From assembly GCA_903642235.1 (NCBI GenBank), contig CAHJWL010000005.1:248001-312000 (forward strand): a stretch of DNA of 64,000 nucleotides. Reading direction: 5' to 3'. Below are positions 9,237 through 17,609 of the stretch, piece by piece. This DNA comes from Acidobacteriaceae bacterium. GTDB lineage: Bacteria; Acidobacteriota; Terriglobia; Terriglobales; Acidobacteriaceae. A model generated the notes under the pieces. The model made no database searches. It was not told the DNA's origin and worked only from the letters and a program-made list of their open reading frames with translations. Each line of letters starts with the position of its first letter. The stretch's first letter is position 1. Both the position numbers and the translations under genes were made by a program.

Positions 9237-12095
9237 TTAGGGCCTTCTGCCCAGACTTACCAGATTCGCCAGCAGGCGGAAGGCCCCGGGTACCCCCTCC
9301 GGCAGCTGCCGGTAAAGCGCAAACGCGCAGTAGACGTAGGCTCCCTTGCCGACCGGAGCCACGAGCAGACCGCCGCGTTGCGGGTTCTGCCCCGCGTCAT
9401 GCACCTCTGTGACCGCCGTGTACTTCGGGTCCCACTCGTCCATGAAGCCATGACCCCGCTCTTCCACCCATCCGCCGAAGTCCTGCTCCGTGATCCGGTT
9501 TGGCCAGCTCAGAACCTGGCTCTTCGGTTCGAGCATGCGCACGGCGGCAGTCTCTTCAACCACTTTTTCGGCGTTCCCCAGAGAGAGCGGATACGGAGCC
9601 CCTCCGAACTCTCCTGTGTTGTACTGCACGATGACAACGCCGCCCGCGCGCGCAAAGGCCGCTACCTGCGGTGTCGTCTGCAGCAGATCCTTATGGGCTG
9701 CGTAGGCTCGAACACCCATGACAAGCACGTCGTACCCGGCCAGCCTGCCCGCAGCGATATCGGCCACGGTGACCTGCGCCACGCTTACTCCCATCTCGGG
9801 AAACGAGTCCTCGACCGCATCCCCGGTGCCCGGCAGGTAGGCCACCTTCAAGCCGCTGGGAACTTTCAGGTCGACAAACCGCACCCGCGTCGTCGCGGCC
9901 TGGTATAGATCATCGTGAACGATACCGGGGTATCCCACAGCGTGGTAGCTCTCCCGGTACTCCTTGCCCCCAGAGGCTGCGACCGCGGCCACAGTTCTCT
10001 CAGAGGGAGCAGAGCTGCCGACCGTCACAGAGACCGGCAGCGTCTGCGCTTGATGTGCTCCAAAGGGCACTAGAAACCGACTCACCGCGGGTGCGGCCGT
10101 CCAGCCGGCTGCGCCCTCGAGCCGCACCGCTCCCTCAACCGCCCCGTACTTCTCCGATCGCGTTTCGACCTGCAACTGGAGCTCTCGCGTCTCTGACGGC
10201 ACCGTCTCCACGCCCGGGCGCAGCGAGACACTGACAGGAGGCACGGTTCGAAGCGGCTGACTGAACGGCCCCTCCTCTTCGCCTTCACCTCGTACGGAGA
10301 CTTTCACCACCGCGCCAAGCTCGAGCGAGACACCCCGCCAGCTAATTTGCTCCCAGGCCGTCAATGTGGGCGGACTTACCGGTGCGTTTCGCAAGGCAGG
10401 CACCAGCACGTCATAGAACGGCTGTTCCAGGTTCTTGCGCACAAAGTAAGGGCGGCTATACGGCGCATCCTCCGCGAGATGAGGAAAGATCTCCTCCCCA
10501 TGCACACGATGCTGCATCGCCTCCATCTCTGCTGTGTGCCCATTCCAGTGGCCGATCGTCATCCCACGCGCAAACTTCGCGCTCTCGTCCTGCACCCGCA
10601 TTGGCTCATCGCTGGCCGTCTTCACCATGACCTGCACGGTCAAGCGCTGGCCCGGGACTGCTGCCTGGACCGGTGCCCTGAGATTTGGCTTTAATCCCGC
10701 CGACCGCATCTCCTGTGGCGTGGCAGTCTCGTGCGCGCTGCCATCGGCGATGACCCGGGCAGTCATCTCCAGACCCAGCGCATCCACCAAGGCCTCATTG
10801 AACTGCACCCGCTTGACGCGCAGCTCGTGCAGAACGTCGTACCGTTCGCGCTCCACCACCCCCTGCTGCGCCTGCACCTGAGCGATGAGCTCGTCCAGAA
10901 CGGCCAGGCCATCCCGCAACACCGGTGCGATCTTTGCGGGATGCTCGCCGTCGAACTCGGCCTTGGCCTTCTTCACCGTTCCATCAATCTGCTTCAGTGC
11001 CCCTACCAGTCCGTCTCGCTGCGCCTCCGAAATCGACGGCGCGAGCTCTGCGATGCCCGGCAGCGAGACATCCACACCCTCGAAGAAGTCTGCCTCTGAC
11101 TCGCTGCCTCCCACGCGCGAGCCGTACCGCGTATAACCCACATCAAATCGGCCCGCAGGTGCCAGACGTGCTCCGCTTCCGATCTGAGTCTTCTGAAGCG
11201 CCAGTCCGGCCCGCGCGAACTGCACATAGCTGGCGCCGAGCAGGGAACTCGACTCTCCCTCCGGCACGATCACCGTGGGCCGAGGTGCTTCATGTGAGAC
11301 CTTTCCGGTTACATAATTCTCAAATCGCACCGGGACCGTTTTGCCGGTGGCGTAGTCAAACATGCCGCGGCTGTCGACAGCTGCGAACGGCATCCGTCCG
11401 TAGACCTTTGCGGGTGCCCAGACCGGAAGCCGCATTTCGGGGAAGATCTTCGGATCCGCCGCCGCCGTAAACACCTCCTGTGCGATCTGCCCACTTACCT
11501 GGTGGTGGCCATGCCCGTCGGTTGGCGCCCCGAGAAACACGCTCGTCACCACCAGCGGACGATACAGGCGCACGGCCCGGACAGCGTCGTACAGCACGCG
11601 CTCATGAGTCCACTGCGAGAAGGCCTCCTCCTTCGTCTTCGAGAAGCCAAAGTCGACCTCGGTCCCGAACATCTGATCCACCCCGAGGTACTGATCTGCC
11701 GCGAGCAACTCCCGCGTTCTCACCAGTCCCAGAGCGTCATTGAAGTCGCCCGACATGACGTTCTGCCCGCCCTCACCACGCGTCAGGGTCAACATGCCAA
11801 CCCGCGCGCCGATTCCGCGCGACTCATACGTCAGCATTCCGCCATCTTCATCATCCGGATGCGCCACAATCATCAGCAAGCTCGCCCGCGTTCCCAGCTT
11901 CCTGAGCATGCCTGCGAGGCCCTTCGCACCACGATCCACGTCGAGCGGTTCCGCTTCGAGGGCGTGCACCCGTTCGCCCTTCAGATTGGCCGGATCGTCG
12001 TCGTCTGCGGTCTGCGCCCTCACTCCCATCGGCAGCAGCAATAAGCCGCAGATCACGCCCTCTGTGTACCATCGCCGACTGACTGTCATCGTCAT
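9237..12095 (-). CDS. Secreted PIG-L (LmbE-like) deacetylase with C-terminal ThuA/GATase-like domain
   Basis: 952 residues with an N-terminal signal peptide ending near VRAQT. The PIG-L zinc site is clear: AHPDDED (His79, Asp81, Asp82) and the distal GHGHHQVSG (His195-His198). PIG-L enzymes remove N-acetyl groups from GlcNAc-type sugars. The family core is only about 250 residues. The rest has a beta-sandwich-like middle region and a C-terminal stretch from about 740 (YLPGTGDAVEDSF, YDVLVMGVRAYA, GVVIVQYNTGEFGG) that looks like a class-I amidotransferase/ThuA fold. This long architecture is frequent in Acidobacteriota and Bacteroidota. A periplasmic role in trimming acetylated glycans is an inference. 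It is divergent from the amino-acid permease, with only 60 bases between them. Confidence 0.85.
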   Translation of the reverse strand: MTMTVSRRWYTEGVICGLLLLPMGVRAQTADDDDPANLKGERVHALEAEPLDVDRGAKGLAGMLRKLGTRASLLMIVAHPDDEDGGMLTYESRGIGARVGMLTLTRGEGGQNVMSGDFNDALGLVRTRELLAADQYLGVDQMFGTEVDFGFSKTKEEAFSQWTHERVLYDAVRAVRLYRPLVVTSVFLGAPTDGHGHHQVSGQIAQEVFTAAADPKIFPEMRLPVWAPAKVYGRMPFAAVDSRGMFDYATGKTVPVRFENYVTGKVSHEAPRPTVIVPEGESSSLLGASYVQFARAGLALQKTQIGSGARLAPAGRFDVGYTRYGSRVGGSESEADFFEGVDVSLPGIAELAPSISEAQRDGLVGALKQIDGTVKKAKAEFDGEHPAKIAPVLRDGLAVLDELIAQVQAQQGVVERERYDVLHELRVKRVQFNEALVDALGLEMTARVIADGSAHETATPQEMRSAGLKPNLRAPVQAAVPGQRLTVQVMVKTASDEPMRVQDESAKFARGMTIGHWNGHTAEMEAMQHRVHGEEIFPHLAEDAPYSRPYFVRKNLEQPFYDVLVPALRNAPVSPPTLTAWEQISWRGVSLELGAVVKVSVRGEGEEEGPFSQPLRTVPPVSVSLRPGVETVPSETRELQLQVETRSEKYGAVEGAVRLEGAAGWTAAPAVSRFLVPFGAHQAQTLPVSVTVGSSAPSERTVAAVAASGGKEYRESYHAVGYPGIVHDDLYQAATTRVRFVDLKVPSGLKVAYLPGTGDAVEDSFPEMGVSVAQVTVADIAAGRLAGYDVLVMGVRAYAAHKDLLQTTPQVAAFARAGGVVIVQYNTGEFGGAPYPLSLGNAEKVVEETAAVRMLEPKSQVLSWPNRITEQDFGGWVEERGHGFMDEWDPKYTAVTEVHDAGQNPQRGGLLVAPVGKGAYVYCAFALYRQLPEGVPGAFRLLANLVSLGRRP

Positions 12096-12155
12096 AGCCC
12101 CTTACTCTCTCACAGCTCTCGATTCAGCAGACGCTGTCTCGTCGCTTAAAGATCC

Positions 12156-13655
12156 GTGCGCCTCTACACTCGTGCCATCACCTCGCATGTCAAACTCGAG
12201 CGCTCGCTTACGCTGCGCGCAGCCGTCGCTCTCAACCTGCTCGACATGATTGGAGTCGGTCCGTTCATCACGCTTCCTCTGCTGCTTGCCAGCATGGGTG
12301 GCCCGCAGGCGATGCTTGGCTGGATCCTTGGCGCCCTGCTTGCGCTTTGCGATGGTCTGGTCTGGGCCGAGCTTGGCGCGGCTCTTCCCGCGGCCGGCGG
12401 TACCTTCCACTTCCTCCGCCGCATCTATCCGGGTCGGCTGGGGCGCTATCTCTCCTTCCTCTTCCTCATGCAGCTCCTTGTCTCCGCTCCCTTGTCGGTC
12501 GCGTCCGGAGCCATAGGACTGAGCCAATACGCCAGCTGGCTCATGCCCTCCCTCGGCAGTCACACTTTCCATTACAGCTTCGTCCTCGGCCCGTATGCTG
12601 CCGCTATCTCCGCAGGTCCGGGGACGCTCGCCGCGATGGCCGCGGTTCTCCTTGCCGTCCTGCTCCTCGCCCGTCCTCTCGACCACATCAGCCGCTTTTC
12701 TCTCTTCGTTGTCTCCATCGTCCTCATGACGATCGCCGCTGTTTTGATCTCTGCGGTTATCAGCCCCGCGACCCACCTCCGGCAGGCCTTCAACCTTCCG
12801 CCCGGCGCCTTCCATCTCTCCCGCGCCTTCTTTGCCGGTCTGGCGTCGGCTATGCTCGTCGCCACCTATGACTACTGGGGCTACTACAACATCACCTTTC
12901 TTGGCGGGGAGGTCCGTGATCCCGCCCGCACGGTTCCCCGCGCGATTCTTCTGTCTATCGCCATCTGCGCCGTCCTCTACCTCGCTCTGAACATCTCCAT
13001 TCTGGCCGTTCTACCCTGGCCGGGCCTGCTTGCTGCCAGCAACCCTGAGGCTCGTCGAGCCCTCATCTCCGTCTTCACCGTAGCCGCCTGGACGCCTCTG
13101 GTCGGCCTCGAAAGAGCCAATCTGCTCGGCAAGTGTGCCGCTCTCCTGATCATGCTGACTGCCTTTGCCAGCGTCTTTTCGCTTCTTCTCGGATACTCCC
13201 GTATTCCCTTTGCCGCGGCAAGGGAAGGGGCTTTTTTCCGCCCGTTCTCGCGTCTTCACGCCACTGGTCGATACCCCGTGGTCTCTCTTTTTACCCTCGG
13301 CGCGGCCGCCTGCTTCTTCTGTTTCTTTTCACTCGCGGATGTCATCGCTGCTCTTGTTGTTCTGCGCATCCTTCTTCAGTTCCTTGTGCAGCACATTGGC
13401 GTGCTCTATCTCCGCCGCTCCCAGCCTGACCTCCCGCGACCCTTTCGCCTCTGGCTCTACCCGCTTCCACCCCTCGTCGCCATCGTCGGCTTCACCTATC
13501 TGCTGTTTGCCCGCTCACACTTTTCCCGCGAACTTCTCTTTGCCTTGCTCCTTGTCCTCGTCGGCACCGCTCTTTTTCTGCTCCGTCGCAACGATCAGCC
13601 CTCTCCACCTGCCGCGTCTCAATCCATCGACCACCCTGCCGCGTCTAATGAATGA
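12156..13655 (+). CDS. APC-superfamily amino acid permease
   Basis: 499 residues, with about twelve hydrophobic segments. TM1 carries the APC signature LNLLDMIGVGPFITLPLL (Gly-Val-Gly helix break used for substrate and Na/H binding). Further motifs include GGTFHFLRRIYPG in the TM2-3 region and TYDYWGYYNITFLGGEVRDPART, which matches the APC TM6-TM7 region. The likely role is uptake or exchange of amino acids or polyamines; the substrate cannot be named. The start is GTG at 12156. The stop overlaps a possible upstream start of msrP, but the better msrP start is 13715, so coupling is uncertain. Confidence 0.88.
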   Translation: MRLYTRAITSHVKLERSLTLRAAVALNLLDMIGVGPFITLPLLLASMGGPQAMLGWILGALLALCDGLVWAELGAALPAAGGTFHFLRRIYPGRLGRYLSFLFLMQLLVSAPLSVASGAIGLSQYASWLMPSLGSHTFHYSFVLGPYAAAISAGPGTLAAMAAVLLAVLLLARPLDHISRFSLFVVSIVLMTIAAVLISAVISPATHLRQAFNLPPGAFHLSRAFFAGLASAMLVATYDYWGYYNITFLGGEVRDPARTVPRAILLSIAICAVLYLALNISILAVLPWPGLLAASNPEARRALISVFTVAAWTPLVGLERANLLGKCAALLIMLTAFASVFSLLLGYSRIPFAAAREGAFFRPFSRLHATGRYPVVSLFTLGAAACFFCFFSLADVIAALVVLRILLQFLVQHIGVLYLRRSQPDLPRPFRLWLYPLPPLVAIVGFTYLLFARSHFSRELLFALLLVLVGTALFLLRRNDQPSPPAASQSIDHPAASNE

Positions 13656-13714
13656 ACGTACCGGCCCAAGATCTCGGCGTACCCTGCGCTGTTCTGGTCC
13701 GCAGAAGGAACCGC

Positions 13715-14716
13715 ATGCACCTTCGCAATACCAGCAAGCTCGGCCCTGAACCAAAATCCTCAGAGATAACCTCTGAAGCCGCTTTCAACACCTCGTCCCA
13801 GAGTCGTCGCCGCTTTCTTACAGGCGCGACCTACACCGGTCTGACTGCCGCTGCGAGCTATGCTCTCGCGCGTACTCTTCCCGAGTTGGTTCATCCTCAG
13901 GCTGTGCACGCTGCGAGTTCGCCCCTTCGAACTGTGACCAGCAAATACAGCATCGCCGATCCGCAGACACCGGAGTCCAAGGCCACCAGCTACAACAACT
14001 TCTATGAGTTTGGCACCGACAAAGCGGAGCCGCAGATCAACGCCAAAAACCTCCACACACGTCCCTGGACTGTGAAGGTTGACGGACTGGTGAAGAAGCC
14101 GGTCACCGTCGGTATCGATGATCTGCTTGCCTACCGACCTTTAGAATCTCGTGTCTACCACCACCGCTGCGTGGAGGCATGGTCCATGGTTGTTCCGTGG
14201 GACGGATATTCGCTCTCTGAGTTCATTAACTTCTGCCAGCCACTGCCTTCGGCTAAATACGTCCAGTTTGTTACTCTCTTCGACCAGCATCAGATGCCCG
14301 ACGCGGCGAGTGGTTACGACTGGCCCTACACGGAAGGCCTCCGCATGGATGAGGCGATGAACCCGCTGACTCTCCTGACCTTCGGTGCGTACGGCAATGC
14401 GCTTGCAAATCAGAACGGTGCTCCCGTCCGCGTGATCGTTCCGTGGAAGTACGGCTTTAAGAGCGCTAAATCCATCGTTCGCGTCCACTTCACTGACAAG
14501 CAGCCACGCACTACCTGGAACGACATCGGAAGCGGGGAGTACGGCTTCTACGCCAACGTGAATCCGACGGTCGACCACCCGCGCTGGTCACAGGCCCGTG
14601 AGCGCCGCATCGACTCCTCCGCCTTCCCGCACAGCGTACCGACGCTGATGTTCAACGGATACTCAGATCAGGTCGCAAACCTTTACGCCGGGATGGATCT
14701 GCGGAAGAACTACTGA
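13715..14716 (+). CDS. msrP: MsrP, periplasmic methionine-sulfoxide reductase, molybdopterin subunit (YedY)
   Basis: 333 residues from ATG 13715, chosen because AGAAGGA lies 5 bases upstream; an ATG at 13652 gives 21 more residues but has no ribosome site. The Tat signal RRRFLTGA (31-38) exports the folded molybdoenzyme. The molybdenum ligand is Cys152 in YHHRCVEAWSMVVPW, a hallmark of the family. WKYGFKS, HFTDKQP and NPTVDHPRWSQA are further conserved MsrP blocks. The enzyme repairs oxidised methionine in periplasmic proteins using quinol electrons passed by MsrQ. Its partner msrQ follows, but one gene of unknown function lies between them. Confidence 0.95.
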   Translation: MHLRNTSKLGPEPKSSEITSEAAFNTSSQSRRRFLTGATYTGLTAAASYALARTLPELVHPQAVHAASSPLRTVTSKYSIADPQTPESKATSYNNFYEFGTDKAEPQINAKNLHTRPWTVKVDGLVKKPVTVGIDDLLAYRPLESRVYHHRCVEAWSMVVPWDGYSLSEFINFCQPLPSAKYVQFVTLFDQHQMPDAASGYDWPYTEGLRMDEAMNPLTLLTFGAYGNALANQNGAPVRVIVPWKYGFKSAKSIVRVHFTDKQPRTTWNDIGSGEYGFYANVNPTVDHPRWSQARERRIDSSAFPHSVPTLMFNGYSDQVANLYAGMDLRKNY

Positions 14717-14738
14717 TAGCGAGTCGCATCTCACACCC

Positions 14739-15338
14739 ATGCCATCGGTTTCTCTAGTCAGTCCTCCCTACAGTTCTGGCCTTCTTGGACGGATACGGCT
14801 TTGCCTGGGCCTGCTTATGGCCGGCCTCCTGCTCAAGGGGGTCCTGACATTCGCTCTGATACTTCAGTCGCACGCCTTCCTCAGTGTTCTCGCCCGCTCA
14901 GCGCACTTCGGAGCCGGCACACCGCTCTTCGACTGGATCAATCATGTTCATCTCACCCTTGCTGCTACGGGCGGTACTGCTCCCTTTCTGGCCTACAGCA
15001 CAGACTCCCTGGCTCTCGCATATATCCTCTTTGGGATTCTCTTTCTCGGCCCGTACCGGGACCCTGTCCGGAACGAATGGATCATCAACTTCGGGCTCCT
15101 TGGCTGCGTCGGCATCTTTCTTCTCGCTGTCATAGCGGGCCCTCTTCGTAACATTCCTGTCTTCTGGCGGTGGATCAACACCTCCTTCGCGCTTGCCTGT
15201 GCTCTGCCGCTGCTGCTTTGCAGACACTATCTCAAGCTTCTAAAACACATCGACCACACAGCCCAGCGACAGCGCATCCGGAAGACCCGCCGCATACGGC
15301 TGAAGCGGCAGATCCGCAATCGGCGATCTCACCTATAG
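14739..15338 (+). CDS. Polytopic membrane protein of unknown function between msrP and msrQ
   Basis: 199 residues and not assigned to a family. It starts 22 bases after msrP and has about four hydrophobic segments (about residues 15-45, 80-105, 115-135 and 145-165) and a strongly basic C-terminal tail (last 30 residues, mainly Arg, Lys and Gln). Isolated polar residues, including His in TM regions (INHVHLTL) and Tyr-Arg in a loop (GPYRDPVRNEW), are visible. No Cys pair or heme-type His pattern stands out. Its position inside the msrP-msrQ pair suggests a role in that system or in its membrane electron supply, but this rests on location only. Confidence 0.7.
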   Translation: MPSVSLVSPPYSSGLLGRIRLCLGLLMAGLLLKGVLTFALILQSHAFLSVLARSAHFGAGTPLFDWINHVHLTLAATGGTAPFLAYSTDSLALAYILFGILFLGPYRDPVRNEWIINFGLLGCVGIFLLAVIAGPLRNIPVFWRWINTSFALACALPLLLCRHYLKLLKHIDHTAQRQRIRKTRRIRLKRQIRNRRSHL

Positions 15339-15505
15339 CTCTTCTGCTGCGCTTTCACATGGGGAGACGTGCAATCCGATTGCCTTCAGCCCGCGTGACT
15401 TGCTTGGAGGACGGAGACTCGGAGTATGGCGCCGCTTTCCGTCTAAAGAGAACGAGAAGAGACGCTGCCCTGTATGGAAGTCCCTCTACACTAGAACTGC
15501 GTCTT

Positions 15506-16204
15506 ATGCCCAAGCAAGTGATCTTCGTCCTCAAGACCATCCTGCACCTGTGTCTCCTCGCGCCCCTGCTCTGGTTGCTGCACATCTTTCATAACGGCAC
15601 TCTGGCGCTCGATGCCGATCCCGTCAACTACATCACACACTTCACCGGGAACTGGTCGCTCTGGATCCTGCTCGGCTCACTCGCCATCACACCCGCGCGC
15701 CGCCTCTCGAGAAAACTGGCGTTTCTAGTTCGCTTTCGTCGCCTGATCGGCTTATATGCCTTCTTCTACGCCACGCTGCATCTCGCTACCTACGTCTTTC
15801 TCTTCTCTGGCTATGATCTCGCAGGCGCTCTCCATGCCGCGGCCGCGGGCCATCCCGGTGAGCTGCTCACGCAATGGCGTCTCGTCTCGCCAACGATCTG
15901 GGACGATCTGAAGAAGCGCCGCTTCATCCAGGTGGGTCTTCTCTCCTGGGTGATCTTGTTCGCACTCGCGCTGACAAGTCCTTCTGTCGTGATGCGGTGG
16001 CTTGGCGGCAAGCCTTGGCAGCGATTGCACCGGTTCGTCTACGTTGCTGCCGCAGCCGCCGTCATTCATTTCTGGTGGCTGGTCAAGCGTGGTGTTCGAA
16101 CACCCTGGCGTGTAAGCGCCATCCTGCTCATCCTGCTTGCAGGCCGTCTCGCCTATCTGGCCCTCAAGAGACGATCGCTTGCTGTCCGACCGCAGACCTC
16201 CTGA
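15506..16204 (+). CDS. msrQ: MsrQ, heme-binding membrane subunit of the MsrPQ system (YedZ)
   Basis: 232 residues from ATG 15506; the frame is open further upstream, but the extra residues look non-coding and overlap the previous gene. It has about six transmembrane segments of the ferric-reductase-like fold. Conserved MsrQ features are HFTGNWSL, ITPARRL, the FYATLHLATY helix and LHRFVYVAAAAAVIHFWW, whose histidines match the heme b ligands of the family. MsrQ takes electrons from the quinone pool and passes them to periplasmic MsrP. The 167-base stretch between the preceding gene and this start holds no other supported gene. Confidence 0.92.
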   Translation: MPKQVIFVLKTILHLCLLAPLLWLLHIFHNGTLALDADPVNYITHFTGNWSLWILLGSLAITPARRLSRKLAFLVRFRRLIGLYAFFYATLHLATYVFLFSGYDLAGALHAAAAGHPGELLTQWRLVSPTIWDDLKKRRFIQVGLLSWVILFALALTSPSVVMRWLGGKPWQRLHRFVYVAAAAAVIHFWWLVKRGVRTPWRVSAILLILLAGRLAYLALKRRSLAVRPQTS

Positions 16205-16230
16205 CACGCAGCGGCGCCGCCGCACGTGTC
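16203..16230. terminator. GC-rich inverted repeat at the msrQ end
   Basis: GACACG at 16203-16208 pairs with CGTGTC at 16225-16230, and the interior contains the self-complementary GCGGCGCCGC at 16211-16220. It lies directly at the msrQ stop, where msrQ converges on the leftward permease gene. There is no T-run, so the terminator function is only suggested. Confidence 0.35.
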
Positions 16231-16320
16231 GAAGCAGCGTCAGCGATTAAGGGTTTGAAGCGCTCGCCCTGAAAGTGGGTGTGATGCAGGCAGGGCACAT
16301 GGGTGCGCTTGCATTGGCTG

Positions 16321-17424
16321 CTAGTCCCCCCGGAGAAGAGCTGCCGGTTCAAGGCGGCGTAGGGAGAGGAGCGGCGCGACCGCGGCCAGAGCAGCAATGC
16401 CAAGGTTGAGCAGCGCGACTGGAAGAAGCACAGACGGAAGCGGCGGGGCGCTGGTCTGAAAATTCAGTTCACTGATGCACCAGGCCGCGGCTGAGCCGAG
16501 ACTCCAGCCGGCAAAGACAGCAATGCCGGCGAGGACCAGGGCTTCGAGCAGGAAGAGCAAGGTGATCCGGAGGTGGGTGCTTCCCAATGCCTTCATAAGA
16601 GCAAAATCGCGGCGGCGTTCGAGCACAGAGGCGGAGAGGGTGGCGACCACGCTGACGGCGACGGTGAGGGCGATAAGCAGGACGGCGGCAAACATGAGCG
16701 CGTGCGTCTTGGCGACGATAGTTGATTCGCCCTCAACAAGCTGACGGACGGGGTCGATGTGGAGGCCGGGGAGGGATCGCCGGAGCCGGACAAGGGTGGC
16801 GTCGATGAGAGTGTTGTCACCTGCGATCTGGAGCTCGATGAGGCTGGGTTCGACCCCCGTCCAGGTGCGGAAGGTGGCCATCGGGAGGTAGACGCGGCTC
16901 TCCTCGTCACCGCCAGTCGACAGACGGCCGGAGCCGTGAAGAAGGATGGGCCGGCCGCTGTAGCGCAGGGAGACGGTGTGTTCATCGGCGATGAAACTGG
17001 CCGCCTTGCTCCCGAGCAGGACATCGTTCGGACCCGCGGGCCAGCGTTCGAGCTTCCACCAGCTGTTGAGTTGGCGCAGGGAGGCGAAGTCCGCGCCAAC
17101 AGCAACGACCGATGTGCCACGATCTGTGGTGGCAACGGCGAAGGCATCCTCGGAGAGGATTGCGTCGGGACCGACAGCCTCGCGAGCTTTGGCGAGAGCG
17201 CCCGCGGGAAGTGCGTTGCTGCCCGTAGCGGGAGTAAGGATGAGGTTGGCACCGAAGCCGCGGAACTCATGGTGAAGCTTGCGATCGAGATCGGCGTAAA
17301 AGGTAAGGAGAGTTGTGGTCACCGCCGCGGAGACGGTGAGGGCGACGAGAGCGGAGAGGCCGCGGGCGCGACGGTGCACCAAAGAGCGGAGAAGGAGGCG
17401 CGAAAGACTGAGCTGAGAGGTCAT
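16321..17424 (-). CDS. FtsX/MacB-type ABC transporter permease, second of the FTR1 operon
   Basis: 367 residues from ATG 17424. An N-terminal TM (SALVALTVSAAVTTTLL) is followed by a periplasmic domain of about 200 residues (FGANLILTP) and three C-terminal TMs with the FtsX-fold motif ERRRDFALMKALGSTH. FtsX-type permeases usually act mechanically on extracytoplasmic substrates with an ATPase partner; none is encoded here. The order FTR1-DUF2318, permease, permease resembles the Campylobacter p19 and E. coli fetMP iron systems, where such permeases accompany iron uptake. The ATG overlaps the TGA of the preceding 62-codon ORF (ATGA), so the start is probably translationally coupled. A longer frame up to 17508 gives an Arg-rich, non-coding-looking extension and was not used. 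Confidence 0.88.
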   Translation of the reverse strand: MTSQLSLSRLLLRSLVHRRARGLSALVALTVSAAVTTTLLTFYADLDRKLHHEFRGFGANLILTPATGSNALPAGALAKAREAVGPDAILSEDAFAVATTDRGTSVVAVGADFASLRQLNSWWKLERWPAGPNDVLLGSKAASFIADEHTVSLRYSGRPILLHGSGRLSTGGDEESRVYLPMATFRTWTGVEPSLIELQIAGDNTLIDATLVRLRRSLPGLHIDPVRQLVEGESTIVAKTHALMFAAVLLIALTVAVSVVATLSASVLERRRDFALMKALGSTHLRITLLFLLEALVLAGIAVFAGWSLGSAAAWCISELNFQTSAPPLPSVLLPVALLNLGIAALAAVAPLLSLRRLEPAALLRGD

Positions 17425-17609
17425 CCGAGCCGGGCCCGCGCAGCTTCGACGCCGCCGCAGCTGGCGGAGAGCACCTGCGCCATGATGGAGACACGAACGA
17501 AAGCGCACGCTCCGACACTCGGGAAGCTCTCATGCAGAGGCGAGCCCTGCTCTGGGCGCGGCGGGTGAGCGACTTCGGCCGGAGAGAGCTGCAGATGTGA
17601 GTCAGGCAT
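17421..17609 (-). CDS. Small unknown ORF coupled between two iron-operon permeases
   Basis: 62 codons and not recognised. Its ATG (17609-17607) overlaps the end of the upstream permease by 8 bases, and its TGA overlaps the ATG of the downstream permease by 4, so the three frames are chained by translational coupling. About 72% of third codon positions are G or C and no rare codons stand out, which fits real coding. The product starts MPDSHLQLSPAEVAHP, has three His and two Cys, no signal peptide and no transmembrane helix, and is Ala/Arg-rich at the end. It could be a small accessory or metal-handling protein, or simply a spacer that keeps ribosomes moving between the two permeases. Confidence 0.5.
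   Translation of the reverse strand: MPDSHLQLSPAEVAHPPRPEQGSPLHESFPSVGACAFVRVSIMAQVLSASCGGVEAARARLG

Noticed and set aside
15170..15505. Longer MsrQ reading frame
   Set aside because: It overlaps the previous gene in another phase and adds His/Pro/Arg-rich sequence not found in MsrQ.
16247..16300. 17-codon leftward ORF with a CxxC (MCPACITP)
   Set aside because: Very short, no ribosome site and located downstream of the last operon gene.
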